From NCBI GenBank assembly GCA_963754335.1, contig CAVWFQ010000008.1, positions 62,001-126,000 of the forward strand: DNA of 64,000 nt, given 5' to 3'. A program made the position numbers and the translations under genes. Source of the stretch: JBBSDP01 sp963754335 (GTDB lineage: Bacteria > Planctomycetota > Phycisphaerae > Tepidisphaerales > Tepidisphaeraceae). The notes beneath the pieces were generated by a model that was not told where the DNA came from, searched no databases, and saw only the letters and a list, made by a program, of their open reading frames with translations. Of this stretch, positions 53,021-61,542 are shown in pieces (position 1 is the stretch's first letter; each line of letters begins with the position of its first letter).

Positions 53021-53391
53021 ATGAGCCTGAGAACCGTTGCCAGTCAATTCGTGGAATTGTGCAGAGCCGGCAAAAATTTCGACGTCATGCGCACGATGTA
53101 CGCGCCGAACATCGTCTCCGTCGAAGGCGACGGCAAGGAAACCAAAGGCCAGCAGCCGGTCATCAAGAAATCAGAGGACTGGGTTTCCGATAAAACCTTC
53201 AACGGCGAGACGGTGGCCGGGCCATTTTTTAACGGTGCGAACCCTGATCAGTTCGTCGTCTTTTTCACCCTCGATATCACCCCCAAGGCCACCGGCAAGC
53301 GTATCACCCTCGAAGAGGTCGGGATATACACGGTCAACAAAGAGGACAAGATCTCGCGAGAGCAATTCTTCTACGATGGGCTGCGCATTAA
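53021..53391 (+). CDS. SnoaL-like (NTF2 fold) protein, frame-broken at the end
   Basis: A small protein of about 122 residues with an NTF2-like fold: VASQFVELCRAGKNFDVMRTMYAPNIVSVE, EDWVSDKTF, FFTLDITPKATGKRITLEEVGIYTV, REQFFYD. SnoaL-like proteins bind small substrates. A missing G in the GGG run at 53378-53380 makes the frame run on into the next gene; restoring it gives FFYDGAAH and a stop at 53391. GGAAGGAG precedes the ATG. Confidence 0.85.
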
Positions 53392-53406
53392 AGCAAGGAG
53401 ACAATC

Positions 53407-54349
53407 ATGCTGGCCAACGACAACATTCGCTACACGAAGCTACCTCTCAACAACGGATCCGAGTGCCATCCCCGCGCTCGGCTTTGGCACGCTCATTCCC
53501 GACCCCGTCGCAACCAGAGTTGCGACCAAGGCGGCGCTCGAAGCAGGATTTCGCCTGCTCGACACTGCCGAACGCTACCGAACCGAAAAAGAGGTCGGGG
53601 AAGGGATGCAGGAGGTATTCAAGGAAGGGAAGGTCAAGCGGGAGGAGGTGTTTGTCGTTACCAAGCTCTGGAATACCAACCACCGTCCGGAACGCGTCAA
53701 ACCTGCTTTCGAGGCAAGTCTCAAGAAACTCCAAGTCGACTTCATCGATCTCTATCTCATCCACACGCCATTTGCCTTCCAGCCCGGAGACAACCAGGAT
53801 CCAAGGGATGCGAACGGCGCGGTGATCTATGACAAAGGGGTGACATTGCTCGATACATGGAGGGCGCTGGAGGCCCTGGTGGACAAAGGCAGGTGCAAGG
53901 CGATCGGATTATCCGATGTCAGCCTGGAACAGGCGAAGGGAATCTTTGATGCGGCCAGGATCAAGCCTGCGGTAGTTCACGTCGAATCCCATCCGTACCT
54001 CCCGGAATGGGATCTTTTAAACTATTGCAAAAAAAATGGCATCGTGCTGCAGGCTTTCGCGGCACTGGGGCATAGTAGTGAGCCCAAGTTGCTGGAAGAT
54101 CCTGTCGTCATCGCGGTCGCCAGGCGGGTCAACAAGACGCCCGCACAAGTGTTGCTCGCCTGGGCGATTCAGCGCGGCACGGCTCTGCTGACCACCTCGA
54201 AGACCCCGAGCCGCATCCTGGAGAACTTTGAAGTTTCCACCCTTCCAGAAGACGCTGTGCAGGAGATTAGCGATGGAATCAAGTCGCAGGTCAGGTTTAA
54301 TGCGGTTGTGGAGACCGGCGTTCCGGGGTTCATTGCCAGAGGAAAGTAA
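53407..54349 (+). CDS. Aldo/keto reductase, frame-broken near the start
   Basis: An aldo/keto reductase of about 313 residues. ATG 53407 has AAGGAG upstream and gives NIRYTKLPLNNG; a break near 53463 joins it to IPALGFGTLIPDP. The catalytic tetrad is visible: LLDTAERYR (Asp and Tyr), a Lys in FVVTKLW and a His in YLIHTP. NADPH-binding features include KAIGLSDVS and the C-terminal TTSKTPSRI. It should reduce aldehydes or ketones to alcohols. The apparent fusion with the SnoaL-like protein results from the missing base upstream. Confidence 0.9.
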
Positions 54350-54395
54350 TCTGATGATCCGACACTAAAGACGGGACCTGCGCGAGGTAAGTGCC

Positions 54396-55124
54396 ATGAT
54401 CGCCCAACGTAAAACCGCCATCGTGACGGGAGCTTCGCAGGGGATCGGCGCGGGAATCGTGAACCGCTTTGTCGAAAGGGGTTTTAACGTCGTCGCCAAT
54501 TCCCGGAAGATGACCGAGTCTACCGAGGTTGTGGCTTCGGACCGCGTCGCCCTGGTGGACGGCCACATCGGCGATCCGGCAACTGCCGCCGGGATTGTCG
54601 AGACGGCCATTGCTCGCTTCCAGGCGATCGACGCTCTGGTCAATAACGCCGGCATCTTCTTCACGAAGCCGTTCATCGACTACACAGCCGACGACTTCAG
54701 GTCGCTCGTCTCGACGAACCTCGAAGGTTTCCTCTACGTCACCCAACTCGCCATCAGGCAAATGCTGGCGCAGAAGACCGGCGGAAGCATTGTCACGATC
54801 ACGGCGGCCCTGGCCCGCAACCCAATCCGTGGCGTTACTGCGTCAGTGCCGATGATCACCAAAGGTGGCCTTGAAACAATTACCCGCCACCTTGCGCTGG
54901 AATATGCGCAAGACGGCATCCGAGTAAACGCCGTCGCGCCCGGCGTCGTCGAAACGCCGCTTCACCGGGACACTCCCAGGGACGTGATGAAGGGCCTCTC
55001 GCCGATGGGTCGGCCGTCGACAGTCAAGGACATCGCCGACGCGGTCATGTATCTGACTGACGCCGCGACGGTCACGGGTGACACAATTTACGTTGATGGC
55101 GGCGCTCATTCTGGCCGCTGGTAA
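54396..55124 (+). CDS. SDR family protein lacking the catalytic Tyr
   Basis: An SDR of 242 residues with the Rossmann motif TGASQGIG (11-18) and NNAG (83-86). The usual YxxxK is VPMITK (residues 151-156): the Lys is present but the Tyr position is Pro (152), and the Ser of the triad is Ala. Downstream NAVAPGVVETPLHRDT and the C-terminal TVTGDTIYVDGGAHSG are normal. It may bind NAD(P) without classic catalysis or use a different mechanism. It is close to the aldo/keto reductase and RidA genes, on the same strand. Confidence 0.85.
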   Translation: MIAQRKTAIVTGASQGIGAGIVNRFVERGFNVVANSRKMTESTEVVASDRVALVDGHIGDPATAAGIVETAIARFQAIDALVNNAGIFFTKPFIDYTADDFRSLVSTNLEGFLYVTQLAIRQMLAQKTGGSIVTITAALARNPIRGVTASVPMITKGGLETITRHLALEYAQDGIRVNAVAPGVVETPLHRDTPRDVMKGLSPMGRPSTVKDIADAVMYLTDAATVTGDTIYVDGGAHSGRW

Positions 55125-55142
55125 TGGAAAGGAGCTGTCATC

Positions 55143-55619
55143 ATGAGCAGTAGCTCAACCACTGCCGAGAATCGTCTCGCCAAACTCGGAATTCGTCTTC
55201 CCGATGCGCCAACGCCTTTTGGCGCCTACGTTCCTGCCGTTCAGACGGGCAACCTCCTTTTCCTGAGCGGGATGCTCGCCACTTCCGGCCACGCGGCTAC
55301 GGTGGTTGGCGGCGTGGGAAAGGATCTTGACGTAAAGGCGGGCAGGGCAGCTGCGTACGCCGCCGCACTCAATGTGCTTGCGCTCACGAAGAAGCATTTA
55401 GGTTCGCTGGACCGCGTGAGCCACGTCGTGAGGCTCGGCGTGTCCGTCGCCGCGACGCACCAGTTCACTGAGCATGCCAAGGTCGCCGATGCAGCGTCGG
55501 AATTACTTCGAGATGTCTTCGGCGAAGAGACTGTTTCGTCGCGCCTTGTCTTTGGTGTCTCGAGCCTGCCGCTGGGTTCGCCGGTGGAGCTGGAAGTGAT
55601 CCTGGAAGTGAGTTTCTGA
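55143..55619 (+). CDS. RidA/YjgF family protein
   Basis: A 158-residue Rid-type protein, with SLDRVSHVVRLGVSVAATHQFTEHAKVADAASELLRDVFG near the C-terminus and GNLLFLSGMLATSG near the N-terminus. RidA enzymes hydrolyse reactive enamine or imine intermediates. Longer variants like this one form separate YjgF-like branches, and the conserved Arg of canonical RidA is not clearly present. GGAAAGGAG lies upstream. It fits a cluster that handles reactive metabolites. Confidence 0.88.
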   Translation: MSSSSTTAENRLAKLGIRLPDAPTPFGAYVPAVQTGNLLFLSGMLATSGHAATVVGGVGKDLDVKAGRAAAYAAALNVLALTKKHLGSLDRVSHVVRLGVSVAATHQFTEHAKVADAASELLRDVFGEETVSSRLVFGVSSLPLGSPVELEVILEVSF

Positions 55620-55764
55620 TTCGAGTGGGACGAAGTGATCGCTTAGAAAGACCTGAATCAAACGGTCGAGGACGGCTCCGTTTGCTTGCGAAACCTTTTC
55701 GCGCAGCAGACATCGGATTCTGCGCGACTTTATTGGATTCAATGTATCGCGTAGAATCAAACGT

Positions 55765-55983
55765 ATGCCCAAACGATCTGATCCCTTCACTGTGTTGGTC
55801 GAGCAAGACGAAGAGGGGTATTTCGTCGCCACGGTGCCTGAGTTACGCGGCTGCCACACCCAGGCCAAGTCCCTTGATGTCCTGACCCGCCGGGTCATCG
55901 AAGCAATCACCCTCTGCCTCGCCGACGGCCCTCGTCGGTCGCGGCGAACATTCGTCGCTGTTCAGCAGGTGCAGGTGGCCTGA
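55765..55983 (+). CDS. hicB: HicB-like antitoxin
   Basis: A 72-residue partial-RNase-H-fold antitoxin: FTVLVEQDEEGYFVATVPELRGCHTQAKSLDVLTRRVIEAI. It is short and has no visible DNA-binding domain. Its TGA overlaps the ATG of the toxin gene (TGATG), which shows coupling. It precedes the toxin, the reverse of many hicAB loci. Confidence 0.88.
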   Translation: MPKRSDPFTVLVEQDEEGYFVATVPELRGCHTQAKSLDVLTRRVIEAITLCLADGPRRSRRTFVAVQQVQVA

Positions 55984-56207
55984 TGGCCCGTCGAAAACGG
56001 CTCACCGGCAAAGAACTGATCCGCGCTCTCAATAAAGCTGGTTTCCTGGTCGTGCGCGTGCAGGGCAGCCACCACCGACTGCGTCATCCCGATGGTCGCG
56101 TGACAACAGTGCCGGTGCATGCCGGCGAAACGATCGGACCGGGACTTCTCGGCCAGATTCTGCGCGATTGCGACCTCACGCACGATCAGCTCGAATCACT
56201 TTCATGA
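55983..56207 (+). CDS. hicA: HicA-type mRNA interferase toxin
   Basis: A 74-residue toxin with a dsRBD-like fold: LTGKELIRALNKAGFLVVRVQGSHHRLRHPDGR, the catalytic His in GSHH, VPVHAGETIGPGLLGQIL and a C-terminal helix. HicA cleaves mRNA and tmRNA. It reads cleanly. HicBA pairs are often carried on mobile or accessory segments. Confidence 0.9.
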   Translation: MARRKRLTGKELIRALNKAGFLVVRVQGSHHRLRHPDGRVTTVPVHAGETIGPGLLGQILRDCDLTHDQLESLS

Positions 56208-56253
56208 TCCTCGTCGAGATCGATTGCCGCTCAACTGTCTTGATCCCCCACAA

Positions 56254-56844
56254 TCACGAGTTGCGCGGCAAGCCATATTTGTGCTTGCCGTGCCGAATGA
56301 ATGATCGCAGTTCTTCACGTTTGAGCGCACTTCGGCGCCTCCGGTGGATCATTCGATGGCAGTTTGCACAGACAACAATCATGTCAAATTCTGGATCGGT
56401 ATCGCGCGACTCCGGTACATCGTAAATCGGGACGATATGATGCACTTCGATGTAAAGTTCGCCCCATTTGCCGTAGAATTCGCCGAAGTTCAAACCGCAA
56501 ATCATGCACGACGTGCCGTGGATGAGGATGGCTTTCTTACGGTAGATCGGATCGCGTTCGTAGAACGTGGGAGAGCGATCAGGCGTAGCATAGCCTTGGT
56601 CCTCTTGATCGCCATAAAGAGAGTCAGAGTCGGCCTTGATCGTCTGTGCAAGATTTCTCGCCTGCACCTCCGCTTGAAACGCCGGGTCAGCCTCCACCCG
56701 TTTACGTCCTTCATCTGATATAGACCAGAGGTCCCGAATTCCTTCGACCATCTCTCCTTTATTGATCAACTTTTGACGGGTATATTGTATGTGGTTGAGC
56801 CAACTCTGGGAGAGGTTGGGATGAGGGCCATCCGAATCGCGCAT
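56254..56844 (-). CDS. HNH endonuclease with winged-helix N-terminus
   Basis: A 196-residue protein. The N-terminus (WLNHIQYTRQKLINKGEMVEG...IRDLWSISDEGRKRV) resembles the Mrr-type winged helix that binds DNA. The C-terminus has an HNH nuclease site: CMICGLNFGEFY, EVHHIVPIYDV and CANCHRMIH. It may be a restriction enzyme, possibly acting on modified DNA; no methyltransferase is adjacent. It is convergent with hicA. Confidence 0.8.
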   Translation of the reverse strand: MRDSDGPHPNLSQSWLNHIQYTRQKLINKGEMVEGIRDLWSISDEGRKRVEADPAFQAEVQARNLAQTIKADSDSLYGDQEDQGYATPDRSPTFYERDPIYRKKAILIHGTSCMICGLNFGEFYGKWGELYIEVHHIVPIYDVPESRDTDPEFDMIVVCANCHRMIHRRRRSALKREELRSFIRHGKHKYGLPRNS

Positions 56845-56864
56845 TGAAGACCCTCACACCGACT

Positions 56865-57000
56865 GATACCAACGTATCGCCGATACCATCGTCTAATAGA
56901 TTCGCCCGTCGCCGGCTCATAGTGTGACCGCATCGCATCGCATGTCATCCGATCGAATCGGATCTGCGCGGCGAACGGTTCTATTTGGAAGGAGCTTACG
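56865..57000 (+). promoter_or_regulatory. Promoter module and leader of the epoxide hydrolase gene
   Basis: GATACCAACGTATC (56865-56878), 16-base spacing from ACCAAC to CGTCTAAT (56890-56897), then TAGTGTGA (56920-56927). The leader contains ATCCGATCGAATCGGAT (56947-56963) and GGAAGGAG before ATG 57001, and matches the leader at 52950-53020. Confidence 0.7.
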
Positions 57001-58407
57001 ATGAGCTTCCCAATGTCTCGAACGAAAACGAATCAATCCGCGACATCGTCATCGCTCGCGCTCACCCGGCGCAGACTTCTTGTTTCCCCGGCAGCAACAG
57101 CCGTCTTCGGCGTTGCGTTGCTCTGCTGCCCCAGCAACGAAAAGCTCGCGTCGGCGGCCGACGTCCAAGCCCCTTCGACCAGCGCGCCTCCGGCGAAGTC
57201 GGTCGCGGCGGCTGAAGACACCTCAATCCGCCCCTTCCACGTCAACATACCCGAGGAGGCGCTCACGAACCTTCGCCAGCGGATCGCCGCCACGAAGTGG
57301 CCGGAGCGGGAAACGGTCAGTGATGCCACGCAAGGTGTCCAGCTCGCGACCATGCAGAAGCTCGCGAACTACTGGGCGACCGATTACGACTGGCGAAAGG
57401 TGGAGGCGAGGCTGAACTCGCTGCCGCAATTCGTCACCACGATCGACGGACTCGACATCCACTTCATTCACGTCCGTTCGAAAAATGCGAACGCATTGCC
57501 GGTCATCGTCACCCACGGATGGCCCGGATCGATCATCGAGCAATTGAAGATCATCGGCCCGCTCACCGATCCAACCGCCTACGGTGGAAAAGCGGAGGAC
57601 GCTTTTGATGTAGTCATCCCTTCGCTGCCGGGATACGGATTTTCAGGAAAGCCGACGGCGCCGGGCTGGAATCCTGTCAGTATCGCTCATGCGTGGGCGA
57701 CGCTGATGCAGCGGCTCGGCTACACCCGCTACGTGGCGCAGGGCGGCGATTGGGGCAATGCCGTCTCAGAGGTAATGGCCCTGCAGCAGCCGCCGGGATT
57801 GCTCGGCATCCATACCAATATGGCGGCGACGGTTCCAGCCAACATCTCCAGGGCGCTCTCCTTTCACGAGGCGCCGCCAGCCGATCTCACGACCGAGGAG
57901 CGCAACGCGTGGAACCAGTTGGACGACTTTTATAAAAATGGTCTGGGCTACGCCATCGAGATGTCCTACCGACCGCAAACGCTATACGGGCTTGCCGATT
58001 CACCGGTCGGGCTCGCGGCGTGGATGCTCGATCATGACATCCGCAGTTACAAGATGATCGCCCGGGTATTCGACGGGAAGTCCGAAGGCCTTACGCGGGA
58101 CGACATCCTCGACAACGTCACGCTTTACTGGCTGACGAACACCGCGGTCTCCTCGGCGCGCCTTTACTGGGACACCACGCAGATTTCGACGGGCGGAGGC
58201 TTCTTCGACGTGAGGGGCGTCAAAATCCCGGTCGCCGTCAGCGCCTTCCCCGATGAGATCTATGCAGCCCCGAAAAGCTGGGCAGAGAAAGCCTACCCCA
58301 AACTGATTTACTACAACCGACCCTCAAAAGGCGGCCACTTCGCAGCCTGGGAACAGCCGCAACTTTTCAGCGACGAACTCCGATCGGCGTTTCGATCGCT
58401 TCGCTAA
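57001..58407 (+). CDS. Exported epoxide hydrolase (EHN + alpha/beta-hydrolase)
   Basis: A 468-residue enzyme. The N-terminus has an RR-type signal (TRRRLLVSPAATAVFGVALL). The EHN domain (IRPFHVNIPEEALTNLRQRI, WATDYDWRKVEARLNSLPQFVTTIDG) precedes an alpha/beta-hydrolase with HGWPGS (oxyanion), GGDWGN (nucleophile Asp) and a late His (GGHFAAWEQP). It should open epoxides in the periplasm. An extra polar stretch of about 35 residues follows the signal. The promoter and leader match those of the SnoaL-like gene. Confidence 0.9.
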   Translation: MSFPMSRTKTNQSATSSSLALTRRRLLVSPAATAVFGVALLCCPSNEKLASAADVQAPSTSAPPAKSVAAAEDTSIRPFHVNIPEEALTNLRQRIAATKWPERETVSDATQGVQLATMQKLANYWATDYDWRKVEARLNSLPQFVTTIDGLDIHFIHVRSKNANALPVIVTHGWPGSIIEQLKIIGPLTDPTAYGGKAEDAFDVVIPSLPGYGFSGKPTAPGWNPVSIAHAWATLMQRLGYTRYVAQGGDWGNAVSEVMALQQPPGLLGIHTNMAATVPANISRALSFHEAPPADLTTEERNAWNQLDDFYKNGLGYAIEMSYRPQTLYGLADSPVGLAAWMLDHDIRSYKMIARVFDGKSEGLTRDDILDNVTLYWLTNTAVSSARLYWDTTQISTGGGFFDVRGVKIPVAVSAFPDEIYAAPKSWAEKAYPKLIYYNRPSKGGHFAAWEQPQLFSDELRSAFRSLR

Positions 58408-58452
58408 TCATGCGAAGGTCTAAGACCCAAACCACTCGAAAGGAGAACGAAC

Positions 58453-58974
58453 ATGAAAACGTTAAGCGCCAAAACAGAACTCGCCAGTGAATCAATGCCC
58501 GCGGCGTCCAATCCACTTGATGTCGTCCCGGACGAAATACCATTCGATGTGCCCTACGGGGTTCCGATATCGCTCGCCCAGGCTCAAGCGGTTATTCAAG
58601 CCGCGGTGGCAAAGGCGAAGCAGCGGAATTGGAAGATGAACGTAGCGGTCGCCGATTCCGGAGGCAACTTAGTTGCTTTCCAACGAATGGATGGCGCGAT
58701 GCTCGCCTCAATTCAGATAGCGGAACACAAAGCGCGAGCAGCCGCGACTTTCCGGCGCCCCACCAAGGTCTTCGAGGACGGTATCCAGCTCATGCATCTC
58801 AACTATCTGCTCGCGTTCGATGGAATGATCGCGTCTCGCGGCGGCATTCCACTGATCGACCAGGGCGCGATTATCGGCGCAATCGGCTGTTCGGGAGGCA
58901 CCGATTCTCAGGACGAGATCGTCAGCAAGGCCGGCGCGGCTGTAATCAACCAACTCCCGGCGACAAGCAAATGA
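58453..58974 (+). CDS. GlcG/HbpS-like protein (heme-binding type)
   Basis: A 173-residue GlcG/HbpS-family protein: ISLAQAQAVIQAAVAKAKQRNWKMNVAVADSGGNLVAFQRMDGA, LMHLNYLLAFDGMIASRGGIPLI and IGAIGCSGGTDSQDEIVSKAGA. The family includes extracellular heme- or iron-binding proteins and redox-responsive partners. No signal peptide is visible here. It is well-spaced behind the epoxide hydrolase gene, and AAAGGAG precedes its ATG. A redox-stress role is inferred. Confidence 0.88.
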   Translation: MKTLSAKTELASESMPAASNPLDVVPDEIPFDVPYGVPISLAQAQAVIQAAVAKAKQRNWKMNVAVADSGGNLVAFQRMDGAMLASIQIAEHKARAAATFRRPTKVFEDGIQLMHLNYLLAFDGMIASRGGIPLIDQGAIIGAIGCSGGTDSQDEIVSKAGAAVINQLPATSK

Positions 58975-59044
58975 CCCGGACCTGAAGAAGGCGCTGAGGG
59001 CAATTAGTCCGTTTCTGACACTAACCAATGCAAAGGAAAATCCA

Positions 59045-59905
59045 ATGACAACAACAACTGCCCCCATGAAATCCGCATCTGTGAAATCCGAACAGCTTCG
59101 CGTGACCCGGCGGTCGCCGGCCTATTGGCGCGTCACGATCGACAACCCGCCGATCAATGTGATGGGACCGGAAATGGTCCGGCAATTCCAGGAAGTCATG
59201 AGTGCTCTTGAGGCCGACGAGGATGTCAGGGTCGTGGTCTTCGACAGCGCGGTCGAAGACTACTTCCTGAATCACTCCGATTTCCTGGCCAAGCTGGAGG
59301 ACCTGACCTCAATGCCGGCCGGGCCAACAGGTTTGCCGCCCTGGCCGGACTTTCTCGCGCGTCTGACCCGCTTGCCAGTCGCCTCCATTGCCCTCATCCG
59401 CGGCCGTGCGACCGGAAACGGCAGCGAGATCACGCTCGCGTGCGACATGAGTTTTGCCAGCCGCGAAAAGGCCATTATCTCGCAATGGGAGGTGGGCGTG
59501 GGGATGGTGGCCGGCGGCGGCCCCATGGCCCGCCTGCCCCAACTGATCGGCCGGAACCGCGCCCTCGAGGTGCTCTTGAGCTCGGAAGATATCCGGGGAG
59601 AACAGGCCGAGGCCTATGGCTACGTTAATCGCGCCCTGCCCGACGCCGAGCTGGACGCCTTCGTAGAGGCGCTGGCAACCCGGATCGCCGGATTCGATAA
59701 ATGGGCGATCGGCAACACCAAGCGCCTCGTCAATACGAGTTTGCCGCCGGACGTCGAACTCGGCGCCGGGTGGGATGCGTGCATCGCTTCGCTCGGGCGA
59801 CCCGCCGCCCAGGATGGGATCAAAGCCCTCATGGCGCGCGGCTTCCACAAGCCGGGAGATGTCGAAAATCGGCTCGGATACTATGTGAGCAAAATCCATG
59901 GTTAA
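59045..59905 (+). CDS. Enoyl-CoA hydratase/isomerase family protein
   Basis: A 286-residue crotonase-fold protein: YWRVTIDNPPINVMGPEMVRQFQEVM, VVFDSAVEDYFLNHSD, RGRATGNGSEITLACDMSFASREKA and GGGPMARLPQLIGRNRALEVLL. The usual catalytic Glu positions are not clearly conserved, so it may be a non-hydratase member. The gene starts 70 bases behind the HbpS-like gene and is likely in its operon. Confidence 0.88.
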   Translation: MTTTTAPMKSASVKSEQLRVTRRSPAYWRVTIDNPPINVMGPEMVRQFQEVMSALEADEDVRVVVFDSAVEDYFLNHSDFLAKLEDLTSMPAGPTGLPPWPDFLARLTRLPVASIALIRGRATGNGSEITLACDMSFASREKAIISQWEVGVGMVAGGGPMARLPQLIGRNRALEVLLSSEDIRGEQAEAYGYVNRALPDAELDAFVEALATRIAGFDKWAIGNTKRLVNTSLPPDVELGAGWDACIASLGRPAAQDGIKALMARGFHKPGDVENRLGYYVSKIHG

Positions 59906-59934
59906 ATGACTTTGCGCGAAAATGCACCGTCGTT

Positions 59935-61542
59935 TCATTCCGCCGCCACGTGCGCTCCTTTTGTCGCGACGGAGCGGCGCATCAGGAATACCAGGAAGAT
60001 CAATACAACCGCGATTGCCGCCGACGCCCAGAAGACATCGAAATAGGCCAGTGATGAGGCCTGCTGATTGCGGGCATTCTGCAGGGCCTGGACCGTCATG
60101 TCATGCGACGCGGCAAAGTCCCCGGTGTGTTGATAGAAAAAGGACTGGCCGCGCGAGAAAAAGTCTGTCACGGCTGGATTCAACGGATCAAGCTGTTCAT
60201 TCAGGCGAAGCGCGTGAAATTGCTCGCGGCGCTCCTGGATGGTCTGCGCCACCGACGTTCCGACGCTGCCCCCTTCGTTGCGCAAGAGCGCCAGCAATCC
60301 GACGGCTGCTCCGCGCATTTCCCTTGGAATGTATAAAAAGGCCGCGACGTTCAACGGAGCGAAGATCATGGACAAGCCGGCGATGAGGACCACGCGCGGC
60401 CAGACGAATCCCCAGGGGCTGACGGAAAGATTGAGCCGGGACATCCAGAAGTTTCCGACGGCGAGCACGAAGAGGCCGGATGCCATGCAAATCCGCGCAT
60501 CGACGCCGCGCGACAGCAGTGCTCCGACGACGAAAAGGACGATGACGGCGCCGATTCCCGCCGGCGAGAGGACCAACCCGGACGTGGTTGCGTCATAGCC
60601 GAAGAGCGTCTGCAGCAATCCCGGCAGGGAAGTGGTGTTCGCGTAAAGAACTCCAAAGGCGCAAAAGATGATGATGCAGCAGGAACGAAAGTTACGGTCG
60701 AGGAGCGTCCTGAAATTGATGAGCGGATTGGCGATTCGCAACTCGCGATAGATCAGCCCCGAAAGACAGACAACGAAGAGAATCAGAAGGGTTTGAACCC
60801 TCCAGAACGGATCACCCAGCCAATCCCACTCCTGCCCTTTGCTGAGCATGACTTCCCAGGAGATCATGGTCACGCTGAGCAGGAGCAGGCCAAGCAGATC
60901 GAATCGGTTGAGAGATTTGCGCAGCGCGGCGCGCTGAGCCTTGAGGTAGTCGGGGTCGGTGACGACGGCACTGCATACGGCAAGGGCCAGCAACCCAACC
61001 GGCAGGTTCAGGTAAAAAATCCAACGCCAACCGTAGTTGTCGGTGATATATCCGCCGAGTGTCGGTCCGACGACCGGGGCGAGAAGCGCCGCGATGCCGA
61101 AGAGGGTCTGGGCGGCTCCCTGCTTTTCGGGGGGAAATGCGTCGAGGAGAATCCCCTGGCTGGAGGGCTGCAATCCGCCTCCGGCCAGGCCCTGGAGCAC
61201 GCGGCAGGCGATCAGCATATTGAGGCTGGTCGCCATGCCGCAAAGGGCGGATGCGATCGTAAAAATCGCAATCGAGAGGAGGAAATAGTTTCGCCGACCC
61301 AGACGCGCCCCCAGCCAGCCGGAGATCGGCAGGATGATCGCGTTTGCCGCCAGGTAGCTGGTGATGACCCATTCGCTGTCGGTGACGGGAGCGGACAATC
61401 CGCCGGCGATATAGCGGAGCGCCACGTTGGCGATGGTGGTATCGAGGACCTCCATGAAAGTGGGGATCACGACCGCCACCGCGACCAGCCAGGGATTGAC
61501 CGATCGGCGGGCGAGGGGAAGTTCGAGTGAAATGGCGGTCAT
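59935..61542 (-). CDS. MFS multidrug efflux pump, DHA2 (14-TM) type
   Basis: A 535-residue MFS transporter of the EmrB/QacA group. About 14 hydrophobic segments are visible. Motif A-like GARLGRRNYFL and the N-terminal VVIPTFMEVLDTTIANVALRYIAGGL motif D fit the family. Motif C is PVVGPTLGGYI. A proton-coupled exporter for drugs or fatty acids is likely. No EmrA-like adaptor is adjacent. It faces the enoyl-CoA hydratase gene. Confidence 0.92.
   Translation of the reverse strand: MTAISLELPLARRSVNPWLVAVAVVIPTFMEVLDTTIANVALRYIAGGLSAPVTDSEWVITSYLAANAIILPISGWLGARLGRRNYFLLSIAIFTIASALCGMATSLNMLIACRVLQGLAGGGLQPSSQGILLDAFPPEKQGAAQTLFGIAALLAPVVGPTLGGYITDNYGWRWIFYLNLPVGLLALAVCSAVVTDPDYLKAQRAALRKSLNRFDLLGLLLLSVTMISWEVMLSKGQEWDWLGDPFWRVQTLLILFVVCLSGLIYRELRIANPLINFRTLLDRNFRSCCIIIFCAFGVLYANTTSLPGLLQTLFGYDATTSGLVLSPAGIGAVIVLFVVGALLSRGVDARICMASGLFVLAVGNFWMSRLNLSVSPWGFVWPRVVLIAGLSMIFAPLNVAAFLYIPREMRGAAVGLLALLRNEGGSVGTSVAQTIQERREQFHALRLNEQLDPLNPAVTDFFSRGQSFFYQHTGDFAASHDMTVQALQNARNQQASSLAYFDVFWASAAIAVVLIFLVFLMRRSVATKGAHVAAE

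Noticed and set aside
53021..54349. Apparent SnoaL-aldo/keto reductase fusion
   Set aside because: A stop (53391), a ribosome-binding site and an ATG (53407) lie at the junction in another frame; one missing G explains the run-through.
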